Shown: one piece after another, positions 19,841 to 29,244 of the stretch
How positions within the stretch are numbered: position 1 is the stretch's first letter
Layout: each line of letters starts with the position of its first letter
NCBI GenBank assembly: GCA_026391255.1
Contig: JAPLDU010000018.1
Coordinates: 1-64,000, forward strand
Source of the DNA: Bacteroidia bacterium
Lineage (GTDB): Bacteria > Bacteroidota > Bacteroidia > Bacteroidales > JAPLDU01
Reading direction: 5' to 3'
Length of the DNA: 64,000 nt
The notes under the pieces: generated by a model
The model's input: the letters and a program-made list of their open reading frames with translations, nothing else
Databases searched by the model: none
What the model was told of the DNA's origin: nothing
Position numbers and translations under genes: made by a program

Positions 19841-20735
19841 CGATTTATTATTTTAAAATCGGTGCGAACGTAATGATACTGAAGCAGAATGATAAAATTA
19901 TTTGACCAAGCTCAGTTTTTTATCCACGAACTGCATAATTAGTTACACTAATAAATTTAAGTGAATTTTCAGAGTCTGTGCATTTTGTTCATATTTATGA
20001 ATTCAGAATCATTATTTACTCACAATTATTTTTTAAGGTGTTCGTGAGATCGCTTCGCTAAGTTAACGATAAATGATTTAAGATGTGACTGGTAACCTGA
20101 AATCTAAAACTTAACCAAAAAATGGAAAGAATTGGAAATAACAATTTCCTGACTCCAGGGCCGGTGAAATTGTACTGTTATTGTTTTATCCCAGGCATGC
20201 GATACTAACAGCGGAAATGTAAATTGCCCGGAGGGCATAAATTTCAATAGAAAAATGAACCAATAAATCATTAATTGTCCGTAGGACATTAATTAACAAC
20301 ACGATGGCAAATACCTGTTCACATATTTGATAATTGTTAATCTCCTGACGGGGAATCCATTCTGTTAGCTATCTCCATGCTATTGAAATTGATCTCCTCT
20401 GGAAAAGGTAATTTTATTCATGAGACTAAATTTTCAGGAACAAAGTGAACTGAAAATTTAAAGTTGAACCATCCCGACGAAGGCGGAGGGTAAATACCCC
20501 GCTGCTCTGCGGCAGAACTTGGGTTGAGATGTTCTGGTACTTTAAAGCAATATCGCTCAATTGACAATAATCATAAGCAATTTACATCAATCCCAAATTC
20601 TGGAACATACCCAAAAAGATTAATAGTTGCGGGTAATTCTTTTTCTTTAATCATTACATGTGATTTTAATAATAGGGCACTGAATAACCTGAAAAGGTAC
20701 TGGCAAAAAGAAAAAAATAAAAAGCGGAGACAGAA
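19841..20735. other. Long intergenic region with REP-like hairpins
   Basis: No convincing gene is seen in this 895-bp gap; the short frames lack family features. It holds small GC-rich palindromes of the type common between Bacteroidota genes: GCCCGGAGGGC at 20226-20236 and GTCCGTAGGAC at 20277-20287 inside an AT-rich palindromic context. An 11-bp perfect stem (20428-20438 with 20450-20460, 11-base loop) and a CCGC/GCGG hairpin near 20500-20515 follow. These could be transcription ends or dispersed repeat elements. Confidence 0.5.
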
Positions 20736-21380
20736 CTACAGAGATGCAATTCCCTTTTTCAGTGCATATTTTATCAGGTCGGTATTGGTATTCAAGCCTA
20801 ATTTTACAAGGATATTTTGTTTATGTGTACCGACTGTTTTTATACTGATGAATAAGATTTCACCAATTTCACGGGTACTTTTCCCCTCTGCAATCAATTT
20901 TAGTATTTCAAGTTCCCGTTCCGTAAGATTCGGGGTATTATCGTGAATGGATTCTTCTTTGTGAAGATAGTCGTGGATCAATCCTTCCGTAATTTCATTT
21001 TCCAGATAAATCTTGCCACTATTTACTGAATTAACAGCTTCAATCAGTTGATTATATGTGCAATTTTTAAACAGGTACCCCGAAGCACCTGCTTCAAGCA
21101 TACCTTTAATATATTGTCTGTCTGAATGCATTGAAAGTGCGATGATTTTTATATCCGGCAATTCTTTTAACAATAATTTGGTAGCCTCCACACCGTTGAG
21201 AACAGGCATTCCAATATCCATAATGACAACATCAGGCTTAAATTCTTTCGATTTGGTGATCGCATCATGGCCATTTTCGGCTTCAGCAACAATTTCTATA
21301 TCATTCGAATCCAACAGAAGGTTTACCAAACCTTCCCTGAATAATCTATGATCATCGACAATAATTACTTTGATTGGCAT
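20736..21380 (-). CDS. NarL/LuxR-family response regulator
   Basis: This encodes 214 aa. The N-terminal receiver domain (about 1-120) shows the acidic pair VDDH, the phosphoacceptor region VVIMDIGMPVLNG, and the switch Thr/Ser-Lys region ALSMHSD and GYLFKN. A C-terminal GerE/LuxR helix-turn-helix (about 148-210) contains LTERELEILKLIAEGKSTRE and ISIKTVGTHKQNIL. It should act as a DNA-binding transcription factor activated by phosphorylation. It starts 4 bp after the stop of the sensor kinase on the same strand, so the pair is an operon and a cognate system. The regulated genes cannot be read from the sequence. Confidence 0.93.
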   Translation of the reverse strand: MPIKVIIVDDHRLFREGLVNLLLDSNDIEIVAEAENGHDAITKSKEFKPDVVIMDIGMPVLNGVEATKLLLKELPDIKIIALSMHSDRQYIKGMLEAGASGYLFKNCTYNQLIEAVNSVNSGKIYLENEITEGLIHDYLHKEESIHDNTPNLTERELEILKLIAEGKSTREIGEILFISIKTVGTHKQNILVKLGLNTNTDLIKYALKKGIASL

Positions 21381-21384
21381 ATTA

Positions 21385-22911
21385 TTAATTTTCTAAGGGG
21401 ATTCTCACAATTGCTTTCGTTCCTTTATTCTTCTTGGATTCAAACTGCAACAAACCCTGAATGGAATCTAATCTTTCGCTGATATTAAACAAACCAAAAC
21501 CACCCTGGTCGGAAAACTTTATGTTTGATTTATATTTAAATCCTTTTCCATTATCTGTCACTGATACGCACAAGTAATACAGGTCTTTATGTATCTCCAC
21601 TTCAATAATTCCGGCTCCGGAATGTTTAATCGAATTAACAATCAACTCATTGGCAATTCTATATATTAAAATTTTCAGATCGTTGCTTAAATAACGGGTG
21701 TCAGTGGTGCATTTGAGCTTGGTTTCAATCATATGTTTTTCTTCCAGTATTTCGAGGCGCCACCTGATGGCAGGTAACAATCCCAGCTCGAATAATATGG
21801 GCGGACTGAGCTCATAAATCAGGGTTCTTGCCTCTTTGATGGCAGTATTAATCAGGTCGACCGATTCTCTGATCGTTTTACCTGTTTTGGGATGGAGTTC
21901 TGAGTTCAGTAATGAAGTCAGCTTAATATGAACAAGAGAAAGGGTCTGGCTCATACCATCGTGTAGGTACTCCGCAATCCGCCGTCTTTCTTTTTCTTCC
22001 ACATCGGTCAGATCAGCATTCAGTTTTTTTAGTTTTTTCTGGTATTCTTTTATTTCTTCCATTCTTTCCTGAAGATCAGTCTCTGCCTTTACACGTTCAG
22101 TAATATCCTGACATACTCCCCTGTAACTGATCAACTCATTATTTTCATTGAAAACAGGGAACCCACTTACTGACATCCATATTTTTTTACCATTACGATG
22201 CCGGAATATCAGCTTTTCATCTTTAAAGTTAATAGCATTTTTTTTGTCAAGATTCAGTAACGATGATAATCGTTTTGTTTTCCTGAAATATGGAATGATG
22301 ACATTGAACATTTTACCGATGATTTCATCAGGCGTTATTCCCAGAATTTTTTCTAACGAAGAACTAATATATGTGATGTGGCCATCTGAATTGACCTCCC
22401 ATAAGAATTCGAGGGCATATCCTGAAATCTGTAAGAATCTGTCTTCTGCCTGATGACTTTCAATAATTTGATTTCTAATATAATTTTCAAGTTCCTGATT
22501 TTGTTTTCTGAGTTTATCTTCAGCGTTTTTAATTCTCAGCATTACATTTACCAAAGCAATGAACTCAAATTTACTAAATGGTTTTGAAATAAAAGCATCA
22601 GCCCCCGTCTCCAGACCTTTTGCCCTGACTTCAGGATTATTCCCCAATGTCGACAACATGATCACAGGAATCAGGCTGGTGGTTTCGACAGATTTAATTT
22701 TCTGACAAGTCTCAAAACCATCCAGTCCGGACATTAAAATATCAAGGATAATGATTTCCGGGTTATCCGATATTGCCAGTTCAAAGCCTTCCTCTCCGGA
22801 ATGTGCCAGTAGCACAACATAATCCGGATGGCTTTTGTGAAGTATATTCTGAATCAGCTTAAGAGTAATTTCTGAATCATCAATAACCAAAATCTTCTTC
22901 ACAGAATTCAT
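21385..22911 (-). CDS. REC-PAS-HisKA_3 hybrid sensor histidine kinase
   Basis: From the ATG at 22911 this encodes about 508 aa; a TTG-initiated extension to 22947 exists but is less likely. Domains in order are: receiver (about 5-120; VIDDSE, IIILDILMSGLDG, FISKPFS), a short coiled linker, a PAS domain with PAC-type end (about 155-275; GYALEFLWEVNSDG, ISYRGVCQDITERVKAE), a HisKA_3 dimerisation/phosphoacceptor segment (ERRRIAEYLHDGMSQTLSL, His in YLHDG), and HATPase_c (ANELIVNSIKHSGAG, VTDNGKGF, GGFGLFNISERL). No transmembrane segment is visible, so it should be cytoplasmic. Its own receiver domain suggests it is the target of another kinase or part of a relay. It is co-transcribed with the downstream NarL-type regulator. 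Confidence 0.92.
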   Translation of the reverse strand: MNSVKKILVIDDSEITLKLIQNILHKSHPDYVVLLAHSGEEGFELAISDNPEIIILDILMSGLDGFETCQKIKSVETTSLIPVIMLSTLGNNPEVRAKGLETGADAFISKPFSKFEFIALVNVMLRIKNAEDKLRKQNQELENYIRNQIIESHQAEDRFLQISGYALEFLWEVNSDGHITYISSSLEKILGITPDEIIGKMFNVIIPYFRKTKRLSSLLNLDKKNAINFKDEKLIFRHRNGKKIWMSVSGFPVFNENNELISYRGVCQDITERVKAETDLQERMEEIKEYQKKLKKLNADLTDVEEKERRRIAEYLHDGMSQTLSLVHIKLTSLLNSELHPKTGKTIRESVDLINTAIKEARTLIYELSPPILFELGLLPAIRWRLEILEEKHMIETKLKCTTDTRYLSNDLKILIYRIANELIVNSIKHSGAGIIEVEIHKDLYYLCVSVTDNGKGFKYKSNIKFSDQGGFGLFNISERLDSIQGLLQFESKKNKGTKAIVRIPLEN

Positions 22912-23448
22912 TATCTGATCTGATAAAAAATGATTTTGCAAAGGCAAAAACGTATATTGGATAAAAACAACATATTTGTCAATTATTTAACGATAGCCTT
23001 TAATTTATCATAAAATACTGGGTCAAAGATATTAATCATTTCTATATTAATAAATTATTTTTGAACATAATGGGTTAATTTATTAACCAAAAATAAATAT
23101 TATAAACTCAGGTCATTTAGACTATTAGGCACTAGGCATTAGGCATTAGGAAACTGACATTTTAACTTTTAGCTATAATACTGTAATCTTGACAGGTAAG
23201 TAGAAAATTGCAATTCAAACACTCCTCATTTTTCAATAATCTGAATCGATATAGTAACTGAAAAATTACGACCTGTTTTCTAATGCCTGGTGCCTATTGC
23301 CTATTGCCTGTTAATTTTTGAATTTATGTTTAATAAAAGGTTTGCTCATTTTTATGTTTAAAAGGCTTTTTATGTATTAGCAGAATTTCAAACTTTGCAG
23401 CCTGTAGGAAGCTACAATTAATTAACCTTAAAAAGACAAAAAGAATAT
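22912..23448. repeat. Divergent intergenic region with inverted heptamer-like arrays
   Basis: This gap lies between the divergent kinase and hdrC genes. It contains a degenerate array of TAGGCAT-type units at 23124-23150. A complementary array (TGCCTATTGCC type) lies at 23281-23310, about 130 bp away, so the two could pair. Promoters for both directions must lie here. The closest match to a Bacteroidota -7 box on the plus side is AAACTTTG near 23389-23396, one mismatch from TAnnTTTG. No gene is seen. Confidence 0.5.
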
Positions 23449-24030
23449 ATGTCAGGCACTACTCATCAAACAACCGAAGATAATTCGCTTTCCGGCGAAT
23501 TGCTGATGCATACGCATGTGGAATCCATGCGGTGTTACCAGTGTGGCAAGTGTTCGGCAGGTTGCCCGATGGCTTTGGATATGGAGTATCCTCCAAGCGT
23601 GGTTATGCGCATGCTGCAAACCGGAGATCCTGAATTGGAAGATAAATTACTCCGCTCATATGCAATCTGGGTTTGCGTTACCTGCGAGACCTGCTTTGCC
23701 CGTTGTCCCATGGAAATTGACATTCCAAAGGTTATGGATTACCTGAGAGAGAAATCATTGAAAATGGGAATTTCAAGTCCGAAAGCTAAGCATATCATCG
23801 CTTTCCATAGGGCTTTCCTCGATATGATTGACAAAACAGGCAGGATGTACGAACTGGGTCTAACGGTAGATTATAAAATGCGTTCTATGACGCTGGGACA
23901 GGATGTTGGTCTTGCCCCGGGCATGATGTCGAGAGGTAAACTTGGCTTGTTTCCTGAAATGATCAGGGATAAAAAGCATATTGCCGGGATATTTTCCAAA
24001 ACCATTAAAAGGAAGGAGGGCGGACAATGA
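23449..24030 (+). CDS. hdrC: Heterodisulfide reductase-like subunit C (HdrC)
   Basis: This encodes 193 aa with two [4Fe-4S] ferredoxin-type motifs: CYQCGKCSAGCPMALDM (about residues 26-42) and CVTCETCFARCPMEIDIP (about 78-95). The second Cys block is followed by PKVMDYLREK, as in HdrC proteins. HdrC wires electrons from HdrA to the catalytic HdrB subunit. It is the first gene of a seven-gene set (hdrCBA-flxDCBA) and overlaps hdrB by 4 bp. The length is normal for the family. A weak promoter-like box precedes it in the repeat-rich gap. The protein is soluble, with no membrane cytochrome partner in the window. Confidence 0.92.
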   Translation: MSGTTHQTTEDNSLSGELLMHTHVESMRCYQCGKCSAGCPMALDMEYPPSVVMRMLQTGDPELEDKLLRSYAIWVCVTCETCFARCPMEIDIPKVMDYLREKSLKMGISSPKAKHIIAFHRAFLDMIDKTGRMYELGLTVDYKMRSMTLGQDVGLAPGMMSRGKLGLFPEMIRDKKHIAGIFSKTIKRKEGGQ

Positions 24031-24941
24031 AATTAGGTTTTTATCCGGGCTGTTCCATGAAGGGAGGCTCAAGGGAATACAAGGAGTCGGTTGCTGCAGT
24101 TTGTAAAGCATTTGATATAGAATTGGTTGAAGTGCCCGACTGGAATTGCTGTGGTGCCACCGCTGCCCATAACCTGAATAAAGAGCTTGCTCTTTCATTG
24201 CCCGCACGTATTCTCGCACAGGCTGAGAAAGCAGGCCTTTCAGAAATTCTTATTCCCTGCGCTGCCTGCTATAACAGACTCAGTGTTACCCAGCACGAAC
24301 TTAATGAAAATGACAAACTGAAAGAAAGGGTCAAGTCTATCCTGGGTATGGATTACCAGGGAACATCTTCGATTATTAATATCATCCAGATGATTGATAA
24401 ATATGTACTTCCCAATCTGGATGGAAAAGTAGTCAAATCCTTTAACCACCTTGCGGCGTGTTATTACGGCTGCCTGCTGGTGAGGCCCCATGGCATCCTG
24501 AAATTTGACCGTCCGGAAGATCCGGTGACTATGGATAATGTAATCAGGAAGATAGGCGGAAGCCCGGTAGAATGGGCATATAAAGTGGAGTGCTGTGGTG
24601 CAGGATTATCTGTTTCAAAAACCGAAGCGGTAGCCAGGTTGTCAGGTAAAATAGTGGAAGATGCCGCCGACAGGGGATCACAGGTCATCGTTGTTGCCTG
24701 TCCGATGTGTCATCTGAACCTTGATATGAGACGCCCGGAATCAAACAAATACCTGAAGAGAAATATCGATATTCCTGTAATATATATCACACAGGCCATA
24801 GGAATTGCCCTGGGAATGAGCGGCAAAGAACTCGGACTTCAGAGACATTTTGTTCCGGTAATTTTAAAGGAAAAACCGGAGGAACCTGCACCTGTCAAAC
24901 CGGCAAAGAAAGTAGTACAAACTCAAGAAATGGAGGCATAA
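24027..24941 (+). CDS. hdrB: Heterodisulfide reductase-like subunit B (HdrB)
   Basis: This encodes 304 aa with two complete CCG (DUF224) motifs. The first runs from FYPGCS through DWNCCGATAAHN to CAACYNR; the second from HLAACYYGC through KVECCGAGLS to CPMCHLN. In characterised HdrB proteins these hold noncubane [4Fe-4S] clusters that reduce a disulfide, so this is the likely terminal reductase subunit. The natural disulfide in a bacterium without methanogenesis is unknown; DsrC-like or small-thiol disulfides are possible. A strong GGAAGGAGGG ribosome binding site lies just upstream of the ATG at 24027. The last 30 residues are a Lys/Pro-rich tail beyond the usual family end. Confidence 0.92.
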   Translation: MKLGFYPGCSMKGGSREYKESVAAVCKAFDIELVEVPDWNCCGATAAHNLNKELALSLPARILAQAEKAGLSEILIPCAACYNRLSVTQHELNENDKLKERVKSILGMDYQGTSSIINIIQMIDKYVLPNLDGKVVKSFNHLAACYYGCLLVRPHGILKFDRPEDPVTMDNVIRKIGGSPVEWAYKVECCGAGLSVSKTEAVARLSGKIVEDAADRGSQVIVVACPMCHLNLDMRRPESNKYLKRNIDIPVIYITQAIGIALGMSGKELGLQRHFVPVILKEKPEEPAPVKPAKKVVQTQEMEA

Positions 24942-24942
24942 A

Positions 24943-26949
24943 ATGGCACGTATAGGAGTTTTCATATGTCATTGCGGAGAAAATATCAGCGCGACCGTTG
25001 ATTGCGGCAAGGTTGCTGAGGTTACTTCCAGGTTGCCCGGCGTTGCTTATAGTACCGACTATAAATATATGTGTTCCGACCCTGGTCAGACCAAGATTAA
25101 AGATGCCATCAGGGAATTTCACCTGACCGGAGTTGTGGTAGCAGCATGTTCGCCAAGGATGCATGAACCAACTTTCAGGAAAGCATGCGCAGAAGCAGGC
25201 CTGAATCCATATCTGTGTGAGATGTCAAATCTACGTGAGCATTGTTCATGGGTGCATCCAAAAGGTGATGTTACTACCGAAAAAGCCATTGACCTGGTCA
25301 GGACACTTGTGGAGAAAGTTAAGAAAAACGAATCTCTGATGCCGATCAAAGTGCCGGTTACCAAAACTGCACTCGTCATCGGAGGTGGTGTGGCAGGTAT
25401 CCAGGCAGCGCTTGATATTGCTAATTGCGGTCATAAGGTGATCATGGTCGAAAGGGACCCATCCATCGGCGGCCATATGTCGCAGCTTTCGGAAACTTTC
25501 CCCACACTTGACTGTTCACAATGTATACTTACCCCCAGGATGGTGGAAGTTGCCCAGCATCCGAATATTACTCTTTATTCCTATTCCGAAGTTGAGTCAG
25601 TGGAAGGCTTTATCGGCAATTTTAAAGTGAAGATCAGGAAAAAAGCCAAATGTGTGGATGAAAAGGATTGTACAGGCTGTGGATTATGCACAACTTTATG
25701 TCCTCAGAAAAAAATCCCCAGTGAATTTGAACAGGGGCTTGGATTCCGTCCCGCCATTTATGTTCCGTTCCCGCAGGCAGTTCCCAATAAACCGGTGATA
25801 GATAAACCTAATTGTACTTATTTCCAGAAAGGTAAATGCCGGATATGCGAAATTAAATGTCCAACCAAGGCCATTCGATTCGACCAGCAGGATGAGATAC
25901 TCGAAGTGGAAATCGGCGCTATAGTTCTTGCAACCGGATTCAATATTCTTAAAACAGATTTTTTCCCTGAATATGGCTATGGCAAGTTTAAAGATGTAAT
26001 TGACGGTTTGCAGTTTGAACGACTTGCTTCTGCATCAGGGCCCACGCTTGGTGAAATTAGGCGACCGTCCGATGGTAAAGTGCCTGAAAAGATCGTGTTC
26101 GTGGCTTGTGCCGGCTCACGCGACCCTGCAAAAGGAATCCCGTATTGCTCAAAGATATGCTGCATGTACACAGCCAAACATGCCATGCTGTACAAACATA
26201 AGGTCCACGAAGGTAATGCCTATGTGTTTTATATGGACATCCGTGCAGGCGGAAAGATGTACGAGGAATTTGTTCGCCGGGCGATAGAAGAAGACCATGC
26301 ACACTATATCCGGGGCAGGGTTTCAAGAATTTATGAAAAGAATGGCAAACTCATCGTGAAAGGCGCTGACACATTGCTGAATTCAATGCCGGTGGAAATT
26401 GAAGCTGACATGGTGGTTCTGGCGACAGCCGGTGTGGCTAACGATGGAGCTGAAGAACTGGCTCAGAAATTTCATGTTTCTTACGACGGATATAAGTTCT
26501 TTGCTGAAGCCCATCCCAAGTTAAGGCCCGTAGAAACCAATACTGCCGGTATTTTCCTGGCAGGGGCATGCCAGGCTCCCAAGGATATACCCGATTCTGT
26601 TGCTATGGCTTCCGGCGCTGCTTCCAAAGTAGCTGCCTTATTCTCCAATGACGAACTTACCCGTGAGCCCCTGATTGCTGAAGTGAATCGTTGTGCACCT
26701 CCCTTGTTCTCAACATGTACAGGTTGTTTCCTTTGTCAGTTGGTTTGCCCGTATAATGCCATCGAACGCGAACAGATCACCGACCGCTCCGGCAAGCTCA
26801 TTAAGGAATTGGCAAAGATCAATCCGGGATTATGCCAGGGCTGCGGTACCTGCGTGGCGCTATGTAAATCAAAATCCATTGATATACACGGATACACCAA
26901 TGCACAGGTACATACCGAGGTTCTCGCTTTACTGAATGAATATGCATGA
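24943..26949 (+). CDS. hdrA: Heterodisulfide reductase-like subunit A, flavin-containing (HdrA)
   Basis: This encodes 668 aa. The N-terminal part has the ICHCGENI start typical of HdrA. An FAD/NAD-fold Rossmann motif follows (about 146-172; VIGGGVAGIQAALDIA and VERDPSIGGHM), then the conserved LDCSQCILTPRM. Cysteine clusters are CTGCGLCTTLCP (about 244) and CRICEIKCP (about 300), and at the C-terminus CTGCFLCQLVCP (about 590) and CQGCGTCVALCKS (about 630). HdrA is the electron-bifurcating flavoprotein of Hdr complexes. It follows hdrB with 1 bp between. An 81-bp gap with a heptamer array and hairpin separates it from flxD, unlike the overlaps elsewhere in the cluster. Confidence 0.93.
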   Translation: MARIGVFICHCGENISATVDCGKVAEVTSRLPGVAYSTDYKYMCSDPGQTKIKDAIREFHLTGVVVAACSPRMHEPTFRKACAEAGLNPYLCEMSNLREHCSWVHPKGDVTTEKAIDLVRTLVEKVKKNESLMPIKVPVTKTALVIGGGVAGIQAALDIANCGHKVIMVERDPSIGGHMSQLSETFPTLDCSQCILTPRMVEVAQHPNITLYSYSEVESVEGFIGNFKVKIRKKAKCVDEKDCTGCGLCTTLCPQKKIPSEFEQGLGFRPAIYVPFPQAVPNKPVIDKPNCTYFQKGKCRICEIKCPTKAIRFDQQDEILEVEIGAIVLATGFNILKTDFFPEYGYGKFKDVIDGLQFERLASASGPTLGEIRRPSDGKVPEKIVFVACAGSRDPAKGIPYCSKICCMYTAKHAMLYKHKVHEGNAYVFYMDIRAGGKMYEEFVRRAIEEDHAHYIRGRVSRIYEKNGKLIVKGADTLLNSMPVEIEADMVVLATAGVANDGAEELAQKFHVSYDGYKFFAEAHPKLRPVETNTAGIFLAGACQAPKDIPDSVAMASGAASKVAALFSNDELTREPLIAEVNRCAPPLFSTCTGCFLCQLVCPYNAIEREQITDRSGKLIKELAKINPGLCQGCGTCVALCKSKSIDIHGYTNAQVHTEVLALLNEYA

Positions 26950-26995
26950 ATAGTCAATAGTCAATAGTCAATAGGCTTCCGCCACGGCGGAGGCA
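26949..26995. repeat. Heptamer tandem array plus GC hairpin inside the hdr-flx operon
   Basis: Three exact AATAGTC units and a partial fourth start at the hdrA stop. They are followed by a hairpin whose arms are GCTTCCGCC and GGCGGAGGC with a 2-base loop. It fills most of the only sizeable gap in the operon. Confidence 0.7.
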
Positions 26996-27030
26996 GTAAG
27001 GACAACTTTATGAACTTTATAAACTAAAGA

Positions 27031-27431
27031 AATGTCGGAATTTGAACCAAAAATTGTGGCTTTTGTGTGCAACTGGTGCACTTATGCCGGTGCAGATCTC
27101 ACTGGTACCAGCCGCATCAAATATTCCTCCAATGTAAAGATCATCAGGTTCCCTTGTACCGGGAGGTTCCGGATGTCATCCCAATGATTGTCATTACTCC
27201 ACCGGGAATTTCCATGCCCGACGCCGCTGGATGGTGTTCAGGCATCTTCTCGGTTTTTCAGGAGTCGATCTCAGGCGGATCACATTCTCTTGGGTATCAG
27301 CTGCCGAAGGTGCCAAATGGGCTGATATCGTAAACAGTACCAGCGAAACTATTAAAAAACTAGGTCCATATGATTCATATCATGCAGTTGCCGGTTTAAA
27401 AGAAAAGGAGGCTGAATATGTTGGAAATTAA
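27031..27431 (+). CDS. flxD: MvhD/FlxD-like [2Fe-2S] subunit, broken by internal deletion and frameshift
   Basis: The ATG at 27031 opens MSEFEPKIVAFVCNWCTYAG and continues to IIRFPCTGR, the N-terminal half of MvhD/FlxD proteins with the CNWC and C-TGR cysteines. The C-terminal half resumes in another frame at about 27171 as GCHPNDCHYSTGN and continues through FSWVSAAEGAKWADIV and IKKLGP to the stop at 27431. Family members have about 20 residues (typically D-P-x-x-V-x-x-A-F-x-x-G-A-D-G-V) between these parts. They are missing here, so roughly 60 bases, not a multiple of three, appear to be deleted at about 27163-27171. The intact protein passes electrons between HdrA and the Flx or hydrogenase module. 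Its end overlaps flxC by 14 bp. Whether the lesion is real or an assembly error cannot be decided from the sequence. Confidence 0.82.
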
Positions 27432-28221
27432 GCAAAAAGCCAGAGAACTGCTGGAAAGTGGTAAAGCCCAGGTCGTTATTGGCTATGGCAAAGGCCCGAA
27501 TAATACTACCAGGGCAATATTTGTACGCAAACCTGAAGATGCTGATAAATTGGTTCTTGATGATACCTGTGTCCAGAATCTTGCATTATATATCTACAAG
27601 CACGAGGTCAGACACTTTGGAAAAGAAGCTGTTGTAGCTACTCTTCCGGTACTCAGAAGCTTACTTCAACTGGCAAGCGAAAACCAGGTGAAAGACAATG
27701 AAATAATCGCTATTGCAATAACCCCTGATAACAAGGTTGTTGAACTGGATTCGTTCGCAGCCATTGAAGAACATGTCAGATTATTTAATACAGGACTCAC
27801 GGAAGATGAAAAGGATTTGCTGAAAAAGATCAACGCAATGGGTTTGGAAGAAAGGTGGGCTTTCTGGAATAAAGAGTTTTCAAAATGCATCAAGTGTTAT
27901 GCGTGCCGGCAGTCCTGCCCGATGTGCTATTGTCCGCGCTGTGCGGCAGAAGTGAATCAGCCTCAGTGGATACCTGTAGCTGCTCACCAGCACGGAAACA
28001 TCGAATGGCATATCATGAGGGCTATGCACCTGGCAGGAAGATGTATCAATTGCGGCGATTGTGCCCGTGCATGCCCTGTGGATATCCCCCTCAACCTTCT
28101 TACATATAACCTGATTGAAGAACTGAATAACGAATTCAAATATACCGCCGGGTTGAGCGCTTCTCAGACTTATGTGTTATCTACCTGGAAATTAGAAGAT
28201 AAAGAAACTTTTATCAGATAG
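27418..28221 (+). CDS. flxC: FlxC-like iron-sulfur protein
   Basis: This encodes 267 aa. The N-terminal ~145 residues contain KAQVVIGYGKGP, as in FrhB/FdhB-adjacent and Flx iron-sulfur proteins. The C-terminal half carries CIKCYACRQSCPMCYCPRC (about 157-175) and CINCGDCARACPVDIPL (about 210-226), giving two [4Fe-4S] sites plus an extra PMCYC cysteine set. In the flxABCD-hdrABC clusters described from sulfate reducers, FlxC bridges the NAD(H)-oxidising FlxA/FlxB module to FlxD and HdrA. It is packed between flxD (14-bp overlap) and flxB (3-bp gap), supporting one complex. The name is by gene order and domain content. Confidence 0.8.
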   Translation: MLEIKQKARELLESGKAQVVIGYGKGPNNTTRAIFVRKPEDADKLVLDDTCVQNLALYIYKHEVRHFGKEAVVATLPVLRSLLQLASENQVKDNEIIAIAITPDNKVVELDSFAAIEEHVRLFNTGLTEDEKDLLKKINAMGLEERWAFWNKEFSKCIKCYACRQSCPMCYCPRCAAEVNQPQWIPVAAHQHGNIEWHIMRAMHLAGRCINCGDCARACPVDIPLNLLTYNLIEELNNEFKYTAGLSASQTYVLSTWKLEDKETFIR

Positions 28222-28224
28222 AAG

Positions 28225-29244
28225 ATGGATACGGAAAATAAATTATTGAAAAAGGCTTCCCTGCAAAAGCTGATCGAAAAGCTGAATGCCGACGGGAAAA
28301 AAATACTTGCCCCTGTGATTAAAGGAAAACGCGTGGAATTTGGTTTAATCACATCTTCTGATCAAATGGCAGATGATTACATCGTTACTAACCAATCTGT
28401 CAAATCAGTCGCTTTTCCGAAATTTGAAAAACTCTTCAGTTATGAAGTGACTAAAGAAGGAATTACCCAGGCAGATACAGGGTACAGTACATTTCCCGAA
28501 TTTGTGATTCTTGGTGCAAGACCTTGCGATGCGAATGCCCTCGGATCAATTGGCGCTATCTTCAACTGGGATTACCACGATAAACTTTACTTTGACAGGC
28601 TTGAAAAGACCACAATGATCAGTACGAGTTGCAGCAAATGCGATGATTATTGTTTCTGCACATCTGCCGGCGGTCATCCGGGCAGTACCAAAGGCAGCGA
28701 CATTCAACTGACCAGGTTGGAAACAGGGGATTATTTTGCAGAAATTCTGACTGAAAAAGGGAAAAAACTAACATCTGTTTCTCCTGATCTTTTTGAAACT
28801 GCACCTTCTGTTGATAAATCAAAATACCTGGCCGAAGTCCCTGTAAAATTCAAGGTAGACGAGGCCGTCGCAAAGGTAAAAACGGTATTTGAGAACGAAT
28901 TATGGCTTGATCAGTCACTCAGGTGCATTGGCTGCGGCGCCTGCGCTTTCGTATGTCCTACCTGTGCTTGTTTTGACATTCAGGACGAGACAAAAGGGAA
29001 GAATGGTATCAGGCTGCGCTGCTGGGATTCATGTGGACTCTCACTCTTCACTCTGCATACTTCAGGGCATAATCCCAGGGAAGTGCAAAGCCAGCGCTGG
29101 AGACAAAGGATCATGCATAAATTTGCTTATATGCCCGAACGACAGAATGTCACGGGTTGCGTGGGTTGCGGGCGTTGTTCACGTGCCTGCCCGGTCGATA
29201 TGAATATTATGGAACATTTGATAAATATTGTGGAGGTAAAATAA
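28225..29244 (+). CDS. flxB: FlxB-like (AsrA-type) iron-sulfur subunit
   Basis: This encodes 339 aa of the 4Fe-4S dicluster family that includes anaerobic sulfite reductase subunit A and hydrogenase beta subunits. It shows FVILGARPCDANAL, a Cys-rich CSKCDDYCFC (about 137-146), CIGCGACAFVCPTCACFDI (about 234-252), RCWDSC, and a final CVGCGRCSRACPVDMNI (about 312-328). The family commonly transfers electrons between a flavin subunit (FlxA or AsrB) and a partner redox enzyme. The stop overlaps the flxA start (TAATG), so expression is coupled. No sulfite reductase siroheme subunit is present, which argues against an Asr operon. Confidence 0.82.
   Translation: MDTENKLLKKASLQKLIEKLNADGKKILAPVIKGKRVEFGLITSSDQMADDYIVTNQSVKSVAFPKFEKLFSYEVTKEGITQADTGYSTFPEFVILGARPCDANALGSIGAIFNWDYHDKLYFDRLEKTTMISTSCSKCDDYCFCTSAGGHPGSTKGSDIQLTRLETGDYFAEILTEKGKKLTSVSPDLFETAPSVDKSKYLAEVPVKFKVDEAVAKVKTVFENELWLDQSLRCIGCGACAFVCPTCACFDIQDETKGKNGIRLRCWDSCGLSLFTLHTSGHNPREVQSQRWRQRIMHKFAYMPERQNVTGCVGCGRCSRACPVDMNIMEHLINIVEVK

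Noticed and set aside
20524-20946. 140-codon plus-strand frame overlapping the response regulator end
   Set aside because: Half is antisense to the LuxR domain and the other half is intergenic with hairpins; no family features.
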